Below, piece by piece: positions 26,950 through 35,754 of a stretch of DNA of 64,000 bases. Under the pieces are notes generated by a model. That model ran no database searches. It was not told the DNA's origin and saw nothing but the letters and a program-made list of their open reading frames with translations. The stretch is taken from positions 62,001 through 126,000 of the forward strand of contig NZ_JBBPHP010000013.1 of NCBI RefSeq assembly GCF_038039535.1. Direction: 5' to 3'. The stretch comes from Catalinimonas sp038039535 (GTDB lineage: Bacteria; Bacteroidota; Bacteroidia; Cytophagales; Cyclobacteriaceae). Each line of letters begins with the position of its first letter. Position 1 is the stretch's first letter. The position numbers and the translations under genes were made by a program.

Positions 26950-28050
26950 ATGAAGATCGTTAAAAAAGCACCTGCCGTTCTACTTTTGGAAGATGGAACC
27001 TGTTTTCATGGAAATGCAATTGGAAAAATTGGGACTAAAGGTGGTGAAATCTGCTTTAACACTGGTATGTCCGGTTACCAAGAGATCTACACCGATCCTT
27101 CTTATTATGGTCAGATCATTGTAAACACCACCTCGCATATCGGAAATTACGGCGTACTGGATACAGAACAAGAATCTAGTACTCCCAAAATTAGTGCACT
27201 GGTTGTAAATGATTTTTCTTCAGTATACAGCCGGGAGAAAGCAGACCATGATTTGCAGTATTTTTTGGAAAATGCTGGAATTGTAGGTATCACAAATATA
27301 GATACACGTAAGCTAGTAAAACACATTAGGTCTAAAGGAGCAATGAATGCGGTAGTGTCTTCAGAAGTTACTGATCTCAATGAACTCAAGAAAATATTGG
27401 ATGAAGTGCCCTCTATGGCAGGGTTGGAATTGTCGTCTAAGGTTTGCAGTAAAGAGCAGTATTATTATGGACATGAAAGTGCTCCTAAAAAGGTAGCAGT
27501 ACTTGATTTAGGAATTAAAACTAGCATTCTAAAAAACCTGACGGAACGGGGATGTTATTGTAAAATATTTCCAGCCAAAACGAGCTATGAGGATCTAAAG
27601 GCCTGGGGAGCGGATGGATATTTTATTTCCAACGGACCAGGAGACCCAGGGGCGATGGAATATGCGGTAGAAACTGTGAAAAAAATATTGGAGGAAGATC
27701 GCCCTTTATTCGGAATTTGCCTTGGGCATCAGATATTAGCAAGAGCAAATAATATTTCTACTTATAAGATGCATCATGGCCACCGAGGGTTGAATCATCC
27801 GGTAAAAAACCTGGAGACAGGCAAAAGCGAGATTACTTCTCAGAATCATGGTTTCTCAGTCAACCTTGAGGAAGCTGAAAAGATGAAAAATCTCAAAGTT
27901 ACCCATATCAACCTGAATGATAATACAGTGGCAGGTATCAAAATGCTGGACAAAAAGGCCTTTTCAGTACAATATCACCCAGAGTCATCGCCTGGTCCTC
28001 ATGACTCCCGATATCTTTTTGATCAATTCGTAGAGTTGATGAGCACATAG
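26950..28050 (+). CDS. carA: Carbamoyl-phosphate synthase small subunit
   Basis: 366 residues. The glutaminase subunit that delivers ammonia to CarB for arginine and pyrimidine synthesis. N-terminal CPSase_sm_chain domain (GEICFNTGMSGYQEIYTDPSY) and C-terminal class I amidotransferase domain with the nucleophile Cys257 (FGICLGHQ) and the His343/Glu345 pair (QYHPESSPGPHDS). carB is not next to it; eno follows. ATG at 26950 sits about 40 nt behind the ribosomal terminator, with a TTTG-containing element just upstream (26926-26934) that could be its promoter. Confidence 0.96.
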   Translation: MKIVKKAPAVLLLEDGTCFHGNAIGKIGTKGGEICFNTGMSGYQEIYTDPSYYGQIIVNTTSHIGNYGVLDTEQESSTPKISALVVNDFSSVYSREKADHDLQYFLENAGIVGITNIDTRKLVKHIRSKGAMNAVVSSEVTDLNELKKILDEVPSMAGLELSSKVCSKEQYYYGHESAPKKVAVLDLGIKTSILKNLTERGCYCKIFPAKTSYEDLKAWGADGYFISNGPGDPGAMEYAVETVKKILEEDRPLFGICLGHQILARANNISTYKMHHGHRGLNHPVKNLETGKSEITSQNHGFSVNLEEAEKMKNLKVTHINLNDNTVAGIKMLDKKAFSVQYHPESSPGPHDSRYLFDQFVELMST

Positions 28051-28064
28051 TCCATAACATTCTT

Positions 28065-28072
28065 TAAATTTG
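28065..28072 (+). promoter_or_regulatory. -7 element of the eno promoter
   Basis: TAAATTTG matches TAnnTTTG exactly and lies 35 nt before the eno ATG, just behind the carA stop. The -33 element is not clear, so this is a motif-only call. Confidence 0.55.
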
Positions 28073-28107
28073 CCCCATAATCTAAAAGTGTACTTAATTT
28101 TTATCTT

Positions 28108-29382
28108 ATGAGTATTATCAAGAAAATTCATGCCCGTCAAATCCTAGACTCCAGAGGTAACCCTACAGTTGAGGTAGATGTAGTCACCGAGAATAATGTA
28201 CTGGGAAGAGCCGCTGTTCCTTCAGGGGCATCTACGGGCCAACATGAGGCAGTAGAGCTGAGGGATAATGATAAAGGAATTTTTATGGGTAAAGGAGTGA
28301 CTAAAGCCGTAGAAAATGTAAATAATTCTATTGCACAAAAGTTACTAGGCGTTTCAATATTTGAGCAAACTCTGATTGATCATACTATGCTTGATTTGGA
28401 TGGCACACCAAACAAATCTAAGCTTGGAGCTAATGCTATCCTGGGAGTATCCTTAGCGGTAGCCAAAGCTGCTGCGCTTGAGCTAGGTCAACCTTTATAT
28501 AAGTACATCGGAGGAGTGAATGCAAATACTCTCCCTGTACCCATGATGAATATTCTGAACGGTGGTAGTCATGCGGATAACGCTATAGATTTTCAGGAAT
28601 TTATGATTATGCCAGTTAAGGCAGCAAGCTTCTCTGAAGCACTTCGTATGGGAACAGAAGTTTTTCATCACTTAAAAAGTGTATTGAAAAGCAAGAATCT
28701 TTCTACTAATGTAGGGGATGAAGGTGGCTTCGCACCTAACATTTCTTCTAATAAAGAAGCAATTGAAGTGGTATTACAGGCCATTGAAAAGGCTGGCTAT
28801 AAGCCTGGTGAGGAAATCTTCATTGCTCTGGATGCTGCTTCTACAGAATTTTACGATAGTGAGAAAGGTTTATACAAGTTTGCTTCATCAGGAGAAGAGC
28901 TAAATTCTTCCGATATGGCAAACTACTGGAAAGAGTGGGTGGATCAGTACCCTATCATCTCTATTGAAGATGGTATGAGTGAAGATGACTGGGCGGGCTG
29001 GAAAACTCACACCGATCTGCTGAAAGATAAATGCCAATTGGTAGGGGACGACCTTTTTGTGACCAATGTGAATCGCCTTCAGGACGGTATTGATCAGGGA
29101 GTAGGTAATGCTATCTTGATCAAGGTTAACCAAATTGGTTCTCTAACTGAGACTATTGAGGCTGTAAACCTTGCTAAAAGAAATGGCTATAAAAGTGTGA
29201 TCTCTCACCGCTCAGGAGAGACTGAAGATAATTTCATTGCTGATCTAGCAGTAGCTTTGAATGCTGGCCAGATCAAAACAGGTTCAGCTTCCCGTTCGGA
29301 CAGAATGGCTAAATACAATCAGTTGCTTAGAATTCAGGAACAATTAGGGCAAGTAGCTTACTTTCCAGCAAAATTATTGTAG
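28108..29382 (+). CDS. eno: Enolase (phosphopyruvate hydratase)
   Basis: 424 residues; converts 2-phosphoglycerate to phosphoenolpyruvate in glycolysis. Conserved blocks: SGASTGQHEAVELRD near the N-terminus, VPMMNILNGGSHADN, NVGDEGGFAPN, the metal-binding SIEDGMSEDDW and LVGDDLFVTN segments, LIKVNQIGSLTET and the SHRSGETEDNFIADLAV signature. Full length and intact. Monocistronic by appearance: a -7 element in front and a hairpin terminator behind. Confidence 0.98.
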   Translation: MSIIKKIHARQILDSRGNPTVEVDVVTENNVLGRAAVPSGASTGQHEAVELRDNDKGIFMGKGVTKAVENVNNSIAQKLLGVSIFEQTLIDHTMLDLDGTPNKSKLGANAILGVSLAVAKAAALELGQPLYKYIGGVNANTLPVPMMNILNGGSHADNAIDFQEFMIMPVKAASFSEALRMGTEVFHHLKSVLKSKNLSTNVGDEGGFAPNISSNKEAIEVVLQAIEKAGYKPGEEIFIALDAASTEFYDSEKGLYKFASSGEELNSSDMANYWKEWVDQYPIISIEDGMSEDDWAGWKTHTDLLKDKCQLVGDDLFVTNVNRLQDGIDQGVGNAILIKVNQIGSLTETIEAVNLAKRNGYKSVISHRSGETEDNFIADLAVALNAGQIKTGSASRSDRMAKYNQLLRIQEQLGQVAYFPAKLL

Positions 29383-29418
29383 CAGATTATCTGAATTAGT
29401 ATAAAATTGATTAGTTTA

Positions 29419-29452
29419 ATGCAATCCAATTATGGGTTGCATTTACTTTTTT
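29419..29452 (+). terminator. Terminator after eno
   Basis: 10-bp arms 29419-29428 and 29433-29442 (one G-U pair) with a 4-nt loop, followed by TTACTTTTTT. Confidence 0.75.
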
Positions 29453-29506
29453 AAGTGAATGCAATCAATTTAATTTGCTTTACGTTTACTTATCAAATGG
29501 ACATGC

Positions 29507-29803
29507 ATGCGTTTCCTCAATAAAATACCAAAATTCATTAAGAGTTTTTACTTCCTGTTCACTCTTGGTTTTGTAATTTGGATGCTTTTTCTGGATACCA
29601 ATGATATTGGTTCACAGATTATGCTGACGAGGAAACTTAATGCTTTAGAAAAAGAGAAAGAGTTTTATCAGAAAAAGATTGATCAGGTAGAAAAAGACCG
29701 TAAAGAATTATTGAGTAATGATGAATTGCTTGAAAAATTTGCCCGTGAAAAGTACCTGATGAAAAAGCCTGATGAAGATGTATATGTCATTATTAAGCAG
29801 TAA
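29507..29803 (+). CDS. FtsB/DivIC-like septum formation protein
   Basis: 98 residues. One membrane helix near the N-terminus (about 13-30), then a coiled coil rich in Lys/Glu (about 42-68) and a short globular end containing LEKFAREKYLMKKPDEDVYVI, the pattern of the FtsB/DivIC family. These proteins bridge FtsL and FtsQ in the divisome; this is family knowledge, not shown here. ATG at 29507 chosen because it gives the charged-then-hydrophobic N-terminus. Following a gene for enolase is a common arrangement for ftsB in many bacteria. Confidence 0.8.
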   Translation: MRFLNKIPKFIKSFYFLFTLGFVIWMLFLDTNDIGSQIMLTRKLNALEKEKEFYQKKIDQVEKDRKELLSNDELLEKFAREKYLMKKPDEDVYVIIKQ

Positions 29804-29816
29804 ACATTATCTTTTT

Positions 29817-30356
29817 ATGAAGCGATTGGTCATTGCTGTTGTTTTTATCTTAAGTAGTGTAGTTGCATTTGCACAAGAAGAGAGTACCAGAGAAGAGAGA
29901 AGCAGCGGTGATTTTTGGGAAAGAATTACAGTAGGGGGCAATTTTGGTCTACAATTCGGTTCCGTTACCTTCATTGACCTTTCACCGATGGTTGGGTATC
30001 GCTTTACCGATCGGTTTACTGCAGGGCCAGGCATTACTTATCGCTATCTAAAATACAGAGGCTATGAGGCTAGTAGTATATACGGTGGAAGTTTCTTTGC
30101 CAGGCATCTTATTGGGAGCCAGTTTTTTGCACAAGCGCAATACGAAAGCCTTAGTTCCGAATATCTGACCTTCGTAAATCAGGAGCCTTACTTCAAACGT
30201 GAGTGGGTATCAGGCTTATTTATCGGTGGAGGTTTGTATCAACCCTTAGGAAGAAGAGGCGCTATTCTATTATCAGCAATGTATAACTTGATGTACGACA
30301 ACGTAAAATCTCCTTATAATAGTCCCTGGGTGCTAAATGTTGGATTTACTTTATAA
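29817..30356 (+). CDS. Outer-membrane beta-barrel protein (hypothetical)
   Basis: 179 residues from the ATG at 29817; the frame is open back to 29772 but the internal start gives a clean signal peptide (MKRLVIAVVFILSSVVAFAQ, cut after FA or FAQ). The mature part is made of alternating polar/aromatic strands with turns (VGGNFGLQFGSVTFIDLSP, YRFTDRFTAGPGITYRYL, AQAQYES) and ends in a strand with a terminal hydrophobic pair (VLNVGFTL), which suggests a small 8-stranded porin-like barrel. Specific function unknown. Its 3' end overlaps the convergent dehydrogenase gene by 11 bp. Confidence 0.7.
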   Translation: MKRLVIAVVFILSSVVAFAQEESTREERSSGDFWERITVGGNFGLQFGSVTFIDLSPMVGYRFTDRFTAGPGITYRYLKYRGYEASSIYGGSFFARHLIGSQFFAQAQYESLSSEYLTFVNQEPYFKREWVSGLFIGGGLYQPLGRRGAILLSAMYNLMYDNVKSPYNSPWVLNVGFTL

Positions 30357-31425
30357 AAGGGATTGCAAACTTTTCTGATAATTCCTTTAAATCTTTTACT
30401 ACAGGATCTAAAAGGGGGATACCTTCCTTTTTTCTTATACTTTCCATTTCTCTTTCGGGATCACCCGGAATCAGTACTTTCTCCTCATTCTCAACAGTTT
30501 TCGCTGAACGAAAGCGTTCAATCCACTGATCCATATGTTTTTTGAATTCATCAGCCGGGCGAAAAGCATCTACGCGCATCGCGCCCAGAAAATGCCCAAT
30601 TCCTTCGCCAACAGGATCTTTAGCCAAAGGTAAAAAACTGACAAATGGAGGGACCCAGGGCCCATAATTAGCACCTGAAAAAACAGCTGAAAAAATATCT
30701 ACAATAGAGCCTAAGCAATATCCTTTGTGGCTACCACGCTCTCTGTCACTGCCCAGCGGTAGTAATGCGCCTCCGTTGGCAAGTTCATTAGAATTAATGG
30801 AAGATTGACCTTTGGCATCCTGCACCCATCCGAGAGGGGCTTCTGCTTTTTTCCGTTGCAGGATCTCCAACTTCCCATTGGCCACAGTAGTTGTTGCAAA
30901 ATCGGCTACAAATGGAGGTTGCTGATGAGCGGGTATGGCTACTGCAATGGGATTAGTACCCAGTAAACGTTCAGTGGCAAAAGTAGGTGCTACCAAAGGA
31001 CTAGCATTTGTCATAGCCACACCAATCATATCCTTGTCCAATCCCATCATAGCATGGTAACCTGCGATACCAAAATGGTTAGAATTTTTTACACTTACCC
31101 AGCCTGTACCTGCAGAAGATGCTTTTTCCATCGCTACCTTCATGGCAAATGGAGCAACAACTAAGCCCAAGCCTTCATCACCGTCAATAACAGCTGTACT
31201 GGGAGTTTCGTGTACGATCTGTATGGCAGGTTTAACATTTATCCTTTTCTTCTCCCATAACCTGACATAGCCTGCAAGCCGTGCTACTCCATGAGAATCA
31301 ACTCCTCTTAAGTCAGCTTTGAGCAAAACGTCAGTGGCAAGTTCGGCATCATGGGTAGGGCAACCCATTTTTCTAAAAACTTTAAAGGTAAATTGGTATA
31401 GGTCAGTGTGGTTGAAATGTTGCAT
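30346..31425 (-). CDS. Ldh_2-family malate/L-lactate-type dehydrogenase (paralogue 1)
   Basis: 359 residues, NAD(P)-dependent 2-hydroxyacid dehydrogenase of the Ldh_2/YbiC fold (relatives: malate, L-sulfolactate, ureidoglycolate and diketogulonate dehydrogenases), unrelated to classical LDH/MDH. The DLRGVDSHGVARL block with the active-site histidine, NSNHFGIAGYHAM and ERLLGTNPIAVAIP are conserved, as is the C-terminal PGDPEREMESIRKKEGIPL end. Closely similar to the protein at 51621-52727. Substrate cannot be told. 16 nt downstream of the ppx gene on the same strand, so probably co-transcribed with it. Confidence 0.85.
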   Translation of the reverse strand: MQHFNHTDLYQFTFKVFRKMGCPTHDAELATDVLLKADLRGVDSHGVARLAGYVRLWEKKRINVKPAIQIVHETPSTAVIDGDEGLGLVVAPFAMKVAMEKASSAGTGWVSVKNSNHFGIAGYHAMMGLDKDMIGVAMTNASPLVAPTFATERLLGTNPIAVAIPAHQQPPFVADFATTTVANGKLEILQRKKAEAPLGWVQDAKGQSSINSNELANGGALLPLGSDRERGSHKGYCLGSIVDIFSAVFSGANYGPWVPPFVSFLPLAKDPVGEGIGHFLGAMRVDAFRPADEFKKHMDQWIERFRSAKTVENEEKVLIPGDPEREMESIRKKEGIPLLDPVVKDLKELSEKFAIPFIK

Positions 31426-31441
31426 GTAACTGTCGTTACTT

Positions 31442-32389
31442 TTACTGATTGGCTATAAGTTGGTTGGAAACAGATCGTAGTAAGCCTTCTTTAAGTGCGT
31501 ATGCGGAGACTCTGATATTTCGTATGTGATATTTGTCTAAAACGAAGTAGATTAACCAGGAAGCAACTACTATCATGTCGGCTCTCAACTCTATCATTCC
31601 GGGGATTCTCATCCTCTCTTCATGATTTTTTTCACTTAAGGCACGATGTGTTTTTAAGTAATGATCGTAGTCAAGAGGTAGTTCAGAGGCATCGGGAGCA
31701 ACCGCAATACTCTCATCAATTACATAAATATCACTTAAGGTATCAAATGTTCCGGATGCGCCTATCAAAGTTCTAGGATGATATTTCTCTATAGCTTCCG
31801 TCAGGCTCTGAAGCTCCTTTTCAAAGTATTGTAAAAGCTGTTGAGTATTCTCTTCAGAAATAGGATCAGCAATAGGGAACATCTCCAAAAGCCGTTGAGC
31901 GCCTATCTCATAACTCTGCTTCCATAGCACCTGCTCCTGATCACATATAATAAATTCCACACTACCACCCCCTATATCCATAATGAGTGCGTTCTCCTTT
32001 TTTAGGCTCATAGCTTCTTTTACACCATAATAGATATAGTCAGCTTCAATATCTCCCGGAATAATATCTATAGTGATTCCTGTCTCATCGTAGACTCTCT
32101 TGGCAAGTGCTACTCCGTTTTTGGCATTGCGAAAGGCGCTGGTTGCAGTAGCCACTACATGATCAACTTTATATTGGTCAATCATATCTTTAAAGTGTTG
32201 AATTGCCGCAAGAGCCCTCAACTGAGCATCCTCATTGATCATTCCCTGATTAATGCCCCCACGGCCAATCATCACAGCTTTGCGTTCACGATGCAGCAAA
32301 TGAAACCGCTGACAACTGTCAGTGCTCACAATAAGCAGGTGAAAGGTATTGGTACCTAAATCAATTACGGCAATTTTTTGCTTCTCCAT
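31442..32389 (-). CDS. Ppx/GppA family exopolyphosphatase / ppGpp-ase
   Basis: 315 residues of the actin-like ATPase superfamily: phosphate-binding AVIDLGTNTFHLLI at the N-terminus, and the second phosphate loop LIMDIGGGSVEFII (about residue 139). Only the core Ppx/GppA domains are present; no C-terminal HD domain, so this is the short form common in Bacteroidota. Likely hydrolyses polyphosphate or pppGpp; which one is not determinable. Divergent to the carboxylase gene at 32513. Confidence 0.88.
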   Translation of the reverse strand: MEKQKIAVIDLGTNTFHLLIVSTDSCQRFHLLHRERKAVMIGRGGINQGMINEDAQLRALAAIQHFKDMIDQYKVDHVVATATSAFRNAKNGVALAKRVYDETGITIDIIPGDIEADYIYYGVKEAMSLKKENALIMDIGGGSVEFIICDQEQVLWKQSYEIGAQRLLEMFPIADPISEENTQQLLQYFEKELQSLTEAIEKYHPRTLIGASGTFDTLSDIYVIDESIAVAPDASELPLDYDHYLKTHRALSEKNHEERMRIPGMIELRADMIVVASWLIYFVLDKYHIRNIRVSAYALKEGLLRSVSNQLIANQ

Positions 32390-32512
32390 ATCTATAAGCT
32401 ATCTATCAACAGACAGCATGATGTACATACATTTGTTTAATGTAAATGCTCTGCGAAATTAAATGGTTTCTTATATATAACTATATTTAACAGAAATAAA
32501 TTAATATTTACT

Positions 32513-34090
32513 ATGAAAGAAAGGCAAAAAGATGCACCTGTAACGAAAGCTGAAAAATTACAACACCTTAAAGAAAAGAACGAAAGTGCCTTGCAGGGTG
32601 GGGGAGAGAAGCGTATCAAAGCACAACATGATAAAGGTAAGCTTACCGCCAGAGAAAGAGTTAATCTATTGCTAGATGAAGGTTCGTTTGAAGAAACAGG
32701 TAAGTTTGTAGAACATCGTAGCACTTCTTTCGGCCTGGAAAATCAAAAATATTTGGGCGACGGTGTTGTTACTGGCTATGGAACTCTGGAAGGGAGGCTG
32801 GTATATGTTTATTCTCAGGACTTTACCGTTTTTGGAGGCTCATTATCCGAAGCGCATGCCGAAAAGATTGTAAAAATTATGGATCTGGCCATGAAGAATG
32901 GTGCTCCCATTATCGGCCTAAATGACTCGGGAGGTGCCAGAATACAGGAAGGTGTTGTCTCTCTGGGAGGCTATGCTGATATTTTTTACCGCAATACCCT
33001 GGCTTCAGGAGTGATTCCCCAGATTTCAGCGGTGATGGGACCCTGTGCCGGAGGTGCAGTGTATTCTCCTGCCATCACAGACTTTATTTTTATGGTGGAG
33101 AAAACCTCTTATATGTTTGTTACCGGACCTCATGTGGTAAAAACAGTAACCCAGGAAGATGTAACGGCTGAAGAACTGGGAGGAGCCATTACCCACAGTA
33201 CCAAAAGCGGGGTGACACATTTTGCCAGCAAAAACGAGTTGCAATGCATCAAAGACATACGCCGTTTGGTAAGTTATCTTCCTCAGAATTGCGAAGAGGA
33301 TGCTCCTTTCATAGCATATAAACCTCAGGAAGATGAAAGCAGGGCTGTTCTGGATGATATCGTACCCGAAAATCCAAATCAGCCTTATGACATGCGTGAG
33401 GTGATAAGCGGTATTGTAGATGATGGCAGTTTTATGGAGGTTCATCAGAATTTTGCTGAAAATATTGTAGTGGGTTTTGCAAGGCTGGGAGGAAGAAGCA
33501 TAGGGATCGTGGGTAATCAACCTGCTACTTTGGCTGGAGTGCTTGATATTAATGCCAGTGTAAAAGGCGCACGTTTTGTACGTTTCTGCGATAGTTTTAA
33601 TGTGCCTCTGCTGGTTTTGGAAGATGTACCTGGCTTCCTGCCCGGAACAGACCAGGAGTGGAACGCAATTATTACTAATGGTGCGAAATTGCTCTATGCT
33701 TTCAGCGAAGCTACTGTGCCAAGAGTGACAGTCATAACCCGCAAAGCTTATGGAGGTGCTTATGATGTGATGAACTCTAAACACATAGGAGCTGATATGA
33801 ATTATGCCTGGCCTAGTGCCGAGATCGCGGTAATGGGAGCCAAAGGTGCTGCTGAAATCATTTTCAGGAAAGAAATAGCCGAAGCTGAAGATCCGGAAGC
33901 CAAACTGCAGGAAAAAATTGAGGAGTATACCACTACTTTTGCCAATCCCTACATGGCGGCCAAGCGAGGCTACATAGACGAAGTGATTTTTCCACATCAG
34001 ACAAGGACAAAACTGATGAAAGCTTTCAAAATGTTGGAAAATAAAGTAGATAAGCTACCGAAAAAGAAACATGGCAATATTCCTCTGTAA
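32513..34090 (+). CDS. Acyl-CoA carboxylase beta subunit (propionyl-CoA carboxylase-like)
   Basis: 525 residues, two crotonase-fold carboxyltransferase domains. N-terminal domain: GKLTARERVNLLLDEGSFEE, VYSQDFTVFGGSLSE, NDSGGARIQEGV and GPCAGGAVYSPAITDF (oxyanion loop); C-terminal domain: ARLGGRSIGIVGNQP, VPGFLPGTDQE and KAYGGAYDVMNSKHIGAD. Transfers the carboxyl from biotin to propionyl-CoA or a similar acyl-CoA, feeding the methylmalonyl-CoA route; a decarboxylase-coupled complex (MmdA) is also possible. The biotin carrier/carboxylase alpha subunit is not in the window. Confidence 0.92.
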   Translation: MKERQKDAPVTKAEKLQHLKEKNESALQGGGEKRIKAQHDKGKLTARERVNLLLDEGSFEETGKFVEHRSTSFGLENQKYLGDGVVTGYGTLEGRLVYVYSQDFTVFGGSLSEAHAEKIVKIMDLAMKNGAPIIGLNDSGGARIQEGVVSLGGYADIFYRNTLASGVIPQISAVMGPCAGGAVYSPAITDFIFMVEKTSYMFVTGPHVVKTVTQEDVTAEELGGAITHSTKSGVTHFASKNELQCIKDIRRLVSYLPQNCEEDAPFIAYKPQEDESRAVLDDIVPENPNQPYDMREVISGIVDDGSFMEVHQNFAENIVVGFARLGGRSIGIVGNQPATLAGVLDINASVKGARFVRFCDSFNVPLLVLEDVPGFLPGTDQEWNAIITNGAKLLYAFSEATVPRVTVITRKAYGGAYDVMNSKHIGADMNYAWPSAEIAVMGAKGAAEIIFRKEIAEAEDPEAKLQEKIEEYTTTFANPYMAAKRGYIDEVIFPHQTRTKLMKAFKMLENKVDKLPKKKHGNIPL

Positions 34091-34162
34091 GTAATGTAAG
34101 CTGAGTTTTTAATGCGTATCCTGCTTCATAAGCCCTTAACTTGTCAAGAAACCTTGCTGCTA

Positions 34163-35194
34163 ATGAAACATATAATTTTGGGCTTGATATTTATCTCTGT
34201 TTTCAGTTTAGCGTATGCCCAGGAGGATAGAAATATTCCTTCTGATGAAATAAAGCTTCTTTTCTGGAATGTTGAGAATCTCTTTGATACGTATGATGAC
34301 AGCCTGAAAAATGATGAAGAGTTTTTGCCTTATGGCATTCGTGGGTGGAATATAGAGCGTTATCAGCAAAAGTTATTTCACCTTTATAAGACCTTTATTG
34401 CCGCGGGTCAGTGGAAGTTTCCTGAGATTATAGCTTTGGCTGAGATTGAAAACGAAAAGGTACTAAAAGATTTATTAGAGCAAACACCTTTGCTAAGGGC
34501 AGGTTATGAGATTGTACATCAGGAGTCGGAGGATAGGAGGGGAATTGATTTAGCAGTATTGTACAGACCAGAGAAAGTCCATCTGCTGGATACAAATTTT
34601 ATCAGACTTACTTTTCCGGGTGATGGATTCCGAAAAACAAGAGATATAATATATCTGAAGGCTCAAGTTAGAGAAAATTCAGCATTTCATCTTTTTGTAA
34701 ATCATTGGCCCTCCCGCTACGGAGGTGGTAAAGCATCCGAGGAAAGGAGAATTTATGCTGCTTCTGTGGTAAGTGAGCATGTAGATCAACTTCTGGATCA
34801 AGATCAAAATTCAGCAATTATTGTGACAGGAGATTTCAATGATACACCGGCAGATAAGAGTTTACAGGTGTTGGCTGGTAAAGATTCTAGTTTAATGATC
34901 ATCTCTGACAAAACATTTGCTGGTACACATAAACATCAGGGTTTATGGAATCATTTTGATCACATGTGGGTAAGCAAAGCTCTTTTGATGAGTAGTAATT
35001 TTTATGCAAAGGAACATATAGCAGAAATTTTTCACCCTGATTGGTTATTGGAAAAAGATAAGACTTATGGTGGAGTAAAACCTAACAGAACCTATGAAGG
35101 GTACCGTTATCATGGAGGATTTAGTGACCATCTGCCCCTTATGTTAACATTAAAAATAAAGCCTAGGATATTGGCAGAAAAAGATAATTATTAA
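34163..35194 (+). CDS. Exported endonuclease/exonuclease/phosphatase (EEP) family protein
   Basis: 343 residues from the ATG at 34163; the frame is open to 34112 but the internal start yields a signal peptide (MKHIILGLIFISVFSLAYAQ). The mature protein shows the EEP order: LLFWNVENLFDTYDD (Asn and metal Glu), ALAEIENEKVL (Glu), FVNHWPSRYGG, VTGDFNDTPADKS (Asp-x-Asn), and the C-terminal GGFSDHLPLML with the catalytic Asp-His. Probably a secreted or periplasmic Mg-dependent phosphodiesterase or nuclease. Rhomboid gene begins 1 nt after its stop. Confidence 0.88.
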   Translation: MKHIILGLIFISVFSLAYAQEDRNIPSDEIKLLFWNVENLFDTYDDSLKNDEEFLPYGIRGWNIERYQQKLFHLYKTFIAAGQWKFPEIIALAEIENEKVLKDLLEQTPLLRAGYEIVHQESEDRRGIDLAVLYRPEKVHLLDTNFIRLTFPGDGFRKTRDIIYLKAQVRENSAFHLFVNHWPSRYGGGKASEERRIYAASVVSEHVDQLLDQDQNSAIIVTGDFNDTPADKSLQVLAGKDSSLMIISDKTFAGTHKHQGLWNHFDHMWVSKALLMSSNFYAKEHIAEIFHPDWLLEKDKTYGGVKPNRTYEGYRYHGGFSDHLPLMLTLKIKPRILAEKDNY

Positions 35195-35195
35195 C

Positions 35196-35753
35196 ATGCA
35201 AAGTATTAGCAGAAGTATAATAGTACCGGCAAGATTGATCATGATCATGTGGGCGGTATTACTTTTTGAGTATACTTATCGGATTGATTTGGCCCTTTTT
35301 GGGATAATGCCGCGCACCATAAGAGGACTGGTAGGGATTATAACTGCGCCTCTACTTCACGGAAGTGTAAGGCACCTGGCATCAAATACTATTCCCCTGC
35401 TTTTTCTAGGCACTATGTTATACATGTTTTACACCAAGATTGCTACCCGTGTATTTCTCCAATGTTATTTTCTTACTGGAGTATTGGTATGGATCTTTGC
35501 ACGCCCTGCTTTTCATATTGGGGCTAGTGGACTTATTTATGGACTGGCCTCTTTCCTTATCTTCTTTGGTATTTTCAGGCAAGACTTTAAATCATTGCTG
35601 ATCTCATTGCTAATCATGTTTATTTATGGTGGACTTTTTTACGGAGTCTTACCCACCCAGGTCGGAACTTCCTGGGAATCTCACCTATTGGGGGGAGTAG
35701 TAGGCTTTTTTAATGCGGTAAGTACCAGCAAAACCAGGAGTGTGAGTTATTAA
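35196..35753 (+). CDS. Rhomboid-family intramembrane serine protease
   Basis: 185 residues, mostly membrane helices. The rhomboid catalytic set is complete: Ser111 in GASG (residues 109-112), His163 in ESHLLGG, and the HxxxxHxxxN helix (His55, His60, Asn64). Only the six-helix core, without cytosolic domain. Cleaves membrane proteins within the bilayer; substrate unknown. Starts 1 nt after the EEP gene, so the two are translationally linked. Convergent with recN, with stops 1-2 nt apart. Confidence 0.88.
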   Translation: MQSISRSIIVPARLIMIMWAVLLFEYTYRIDLALFGIMPRTIRGLVGIITAPLLHGSVRHLASNTIPLLFLGTMLYMFYTKIATRVFLQCYFLTGVLVWIFARPAFHIGASGLIYGLASFLIFFGIFRQDFKSLLISLLIMFIYGGLFYGVLPTQVGTSWESHLLGGVVGFFNAVSTSKTRSVSY

Positions 35754-35754
35754 C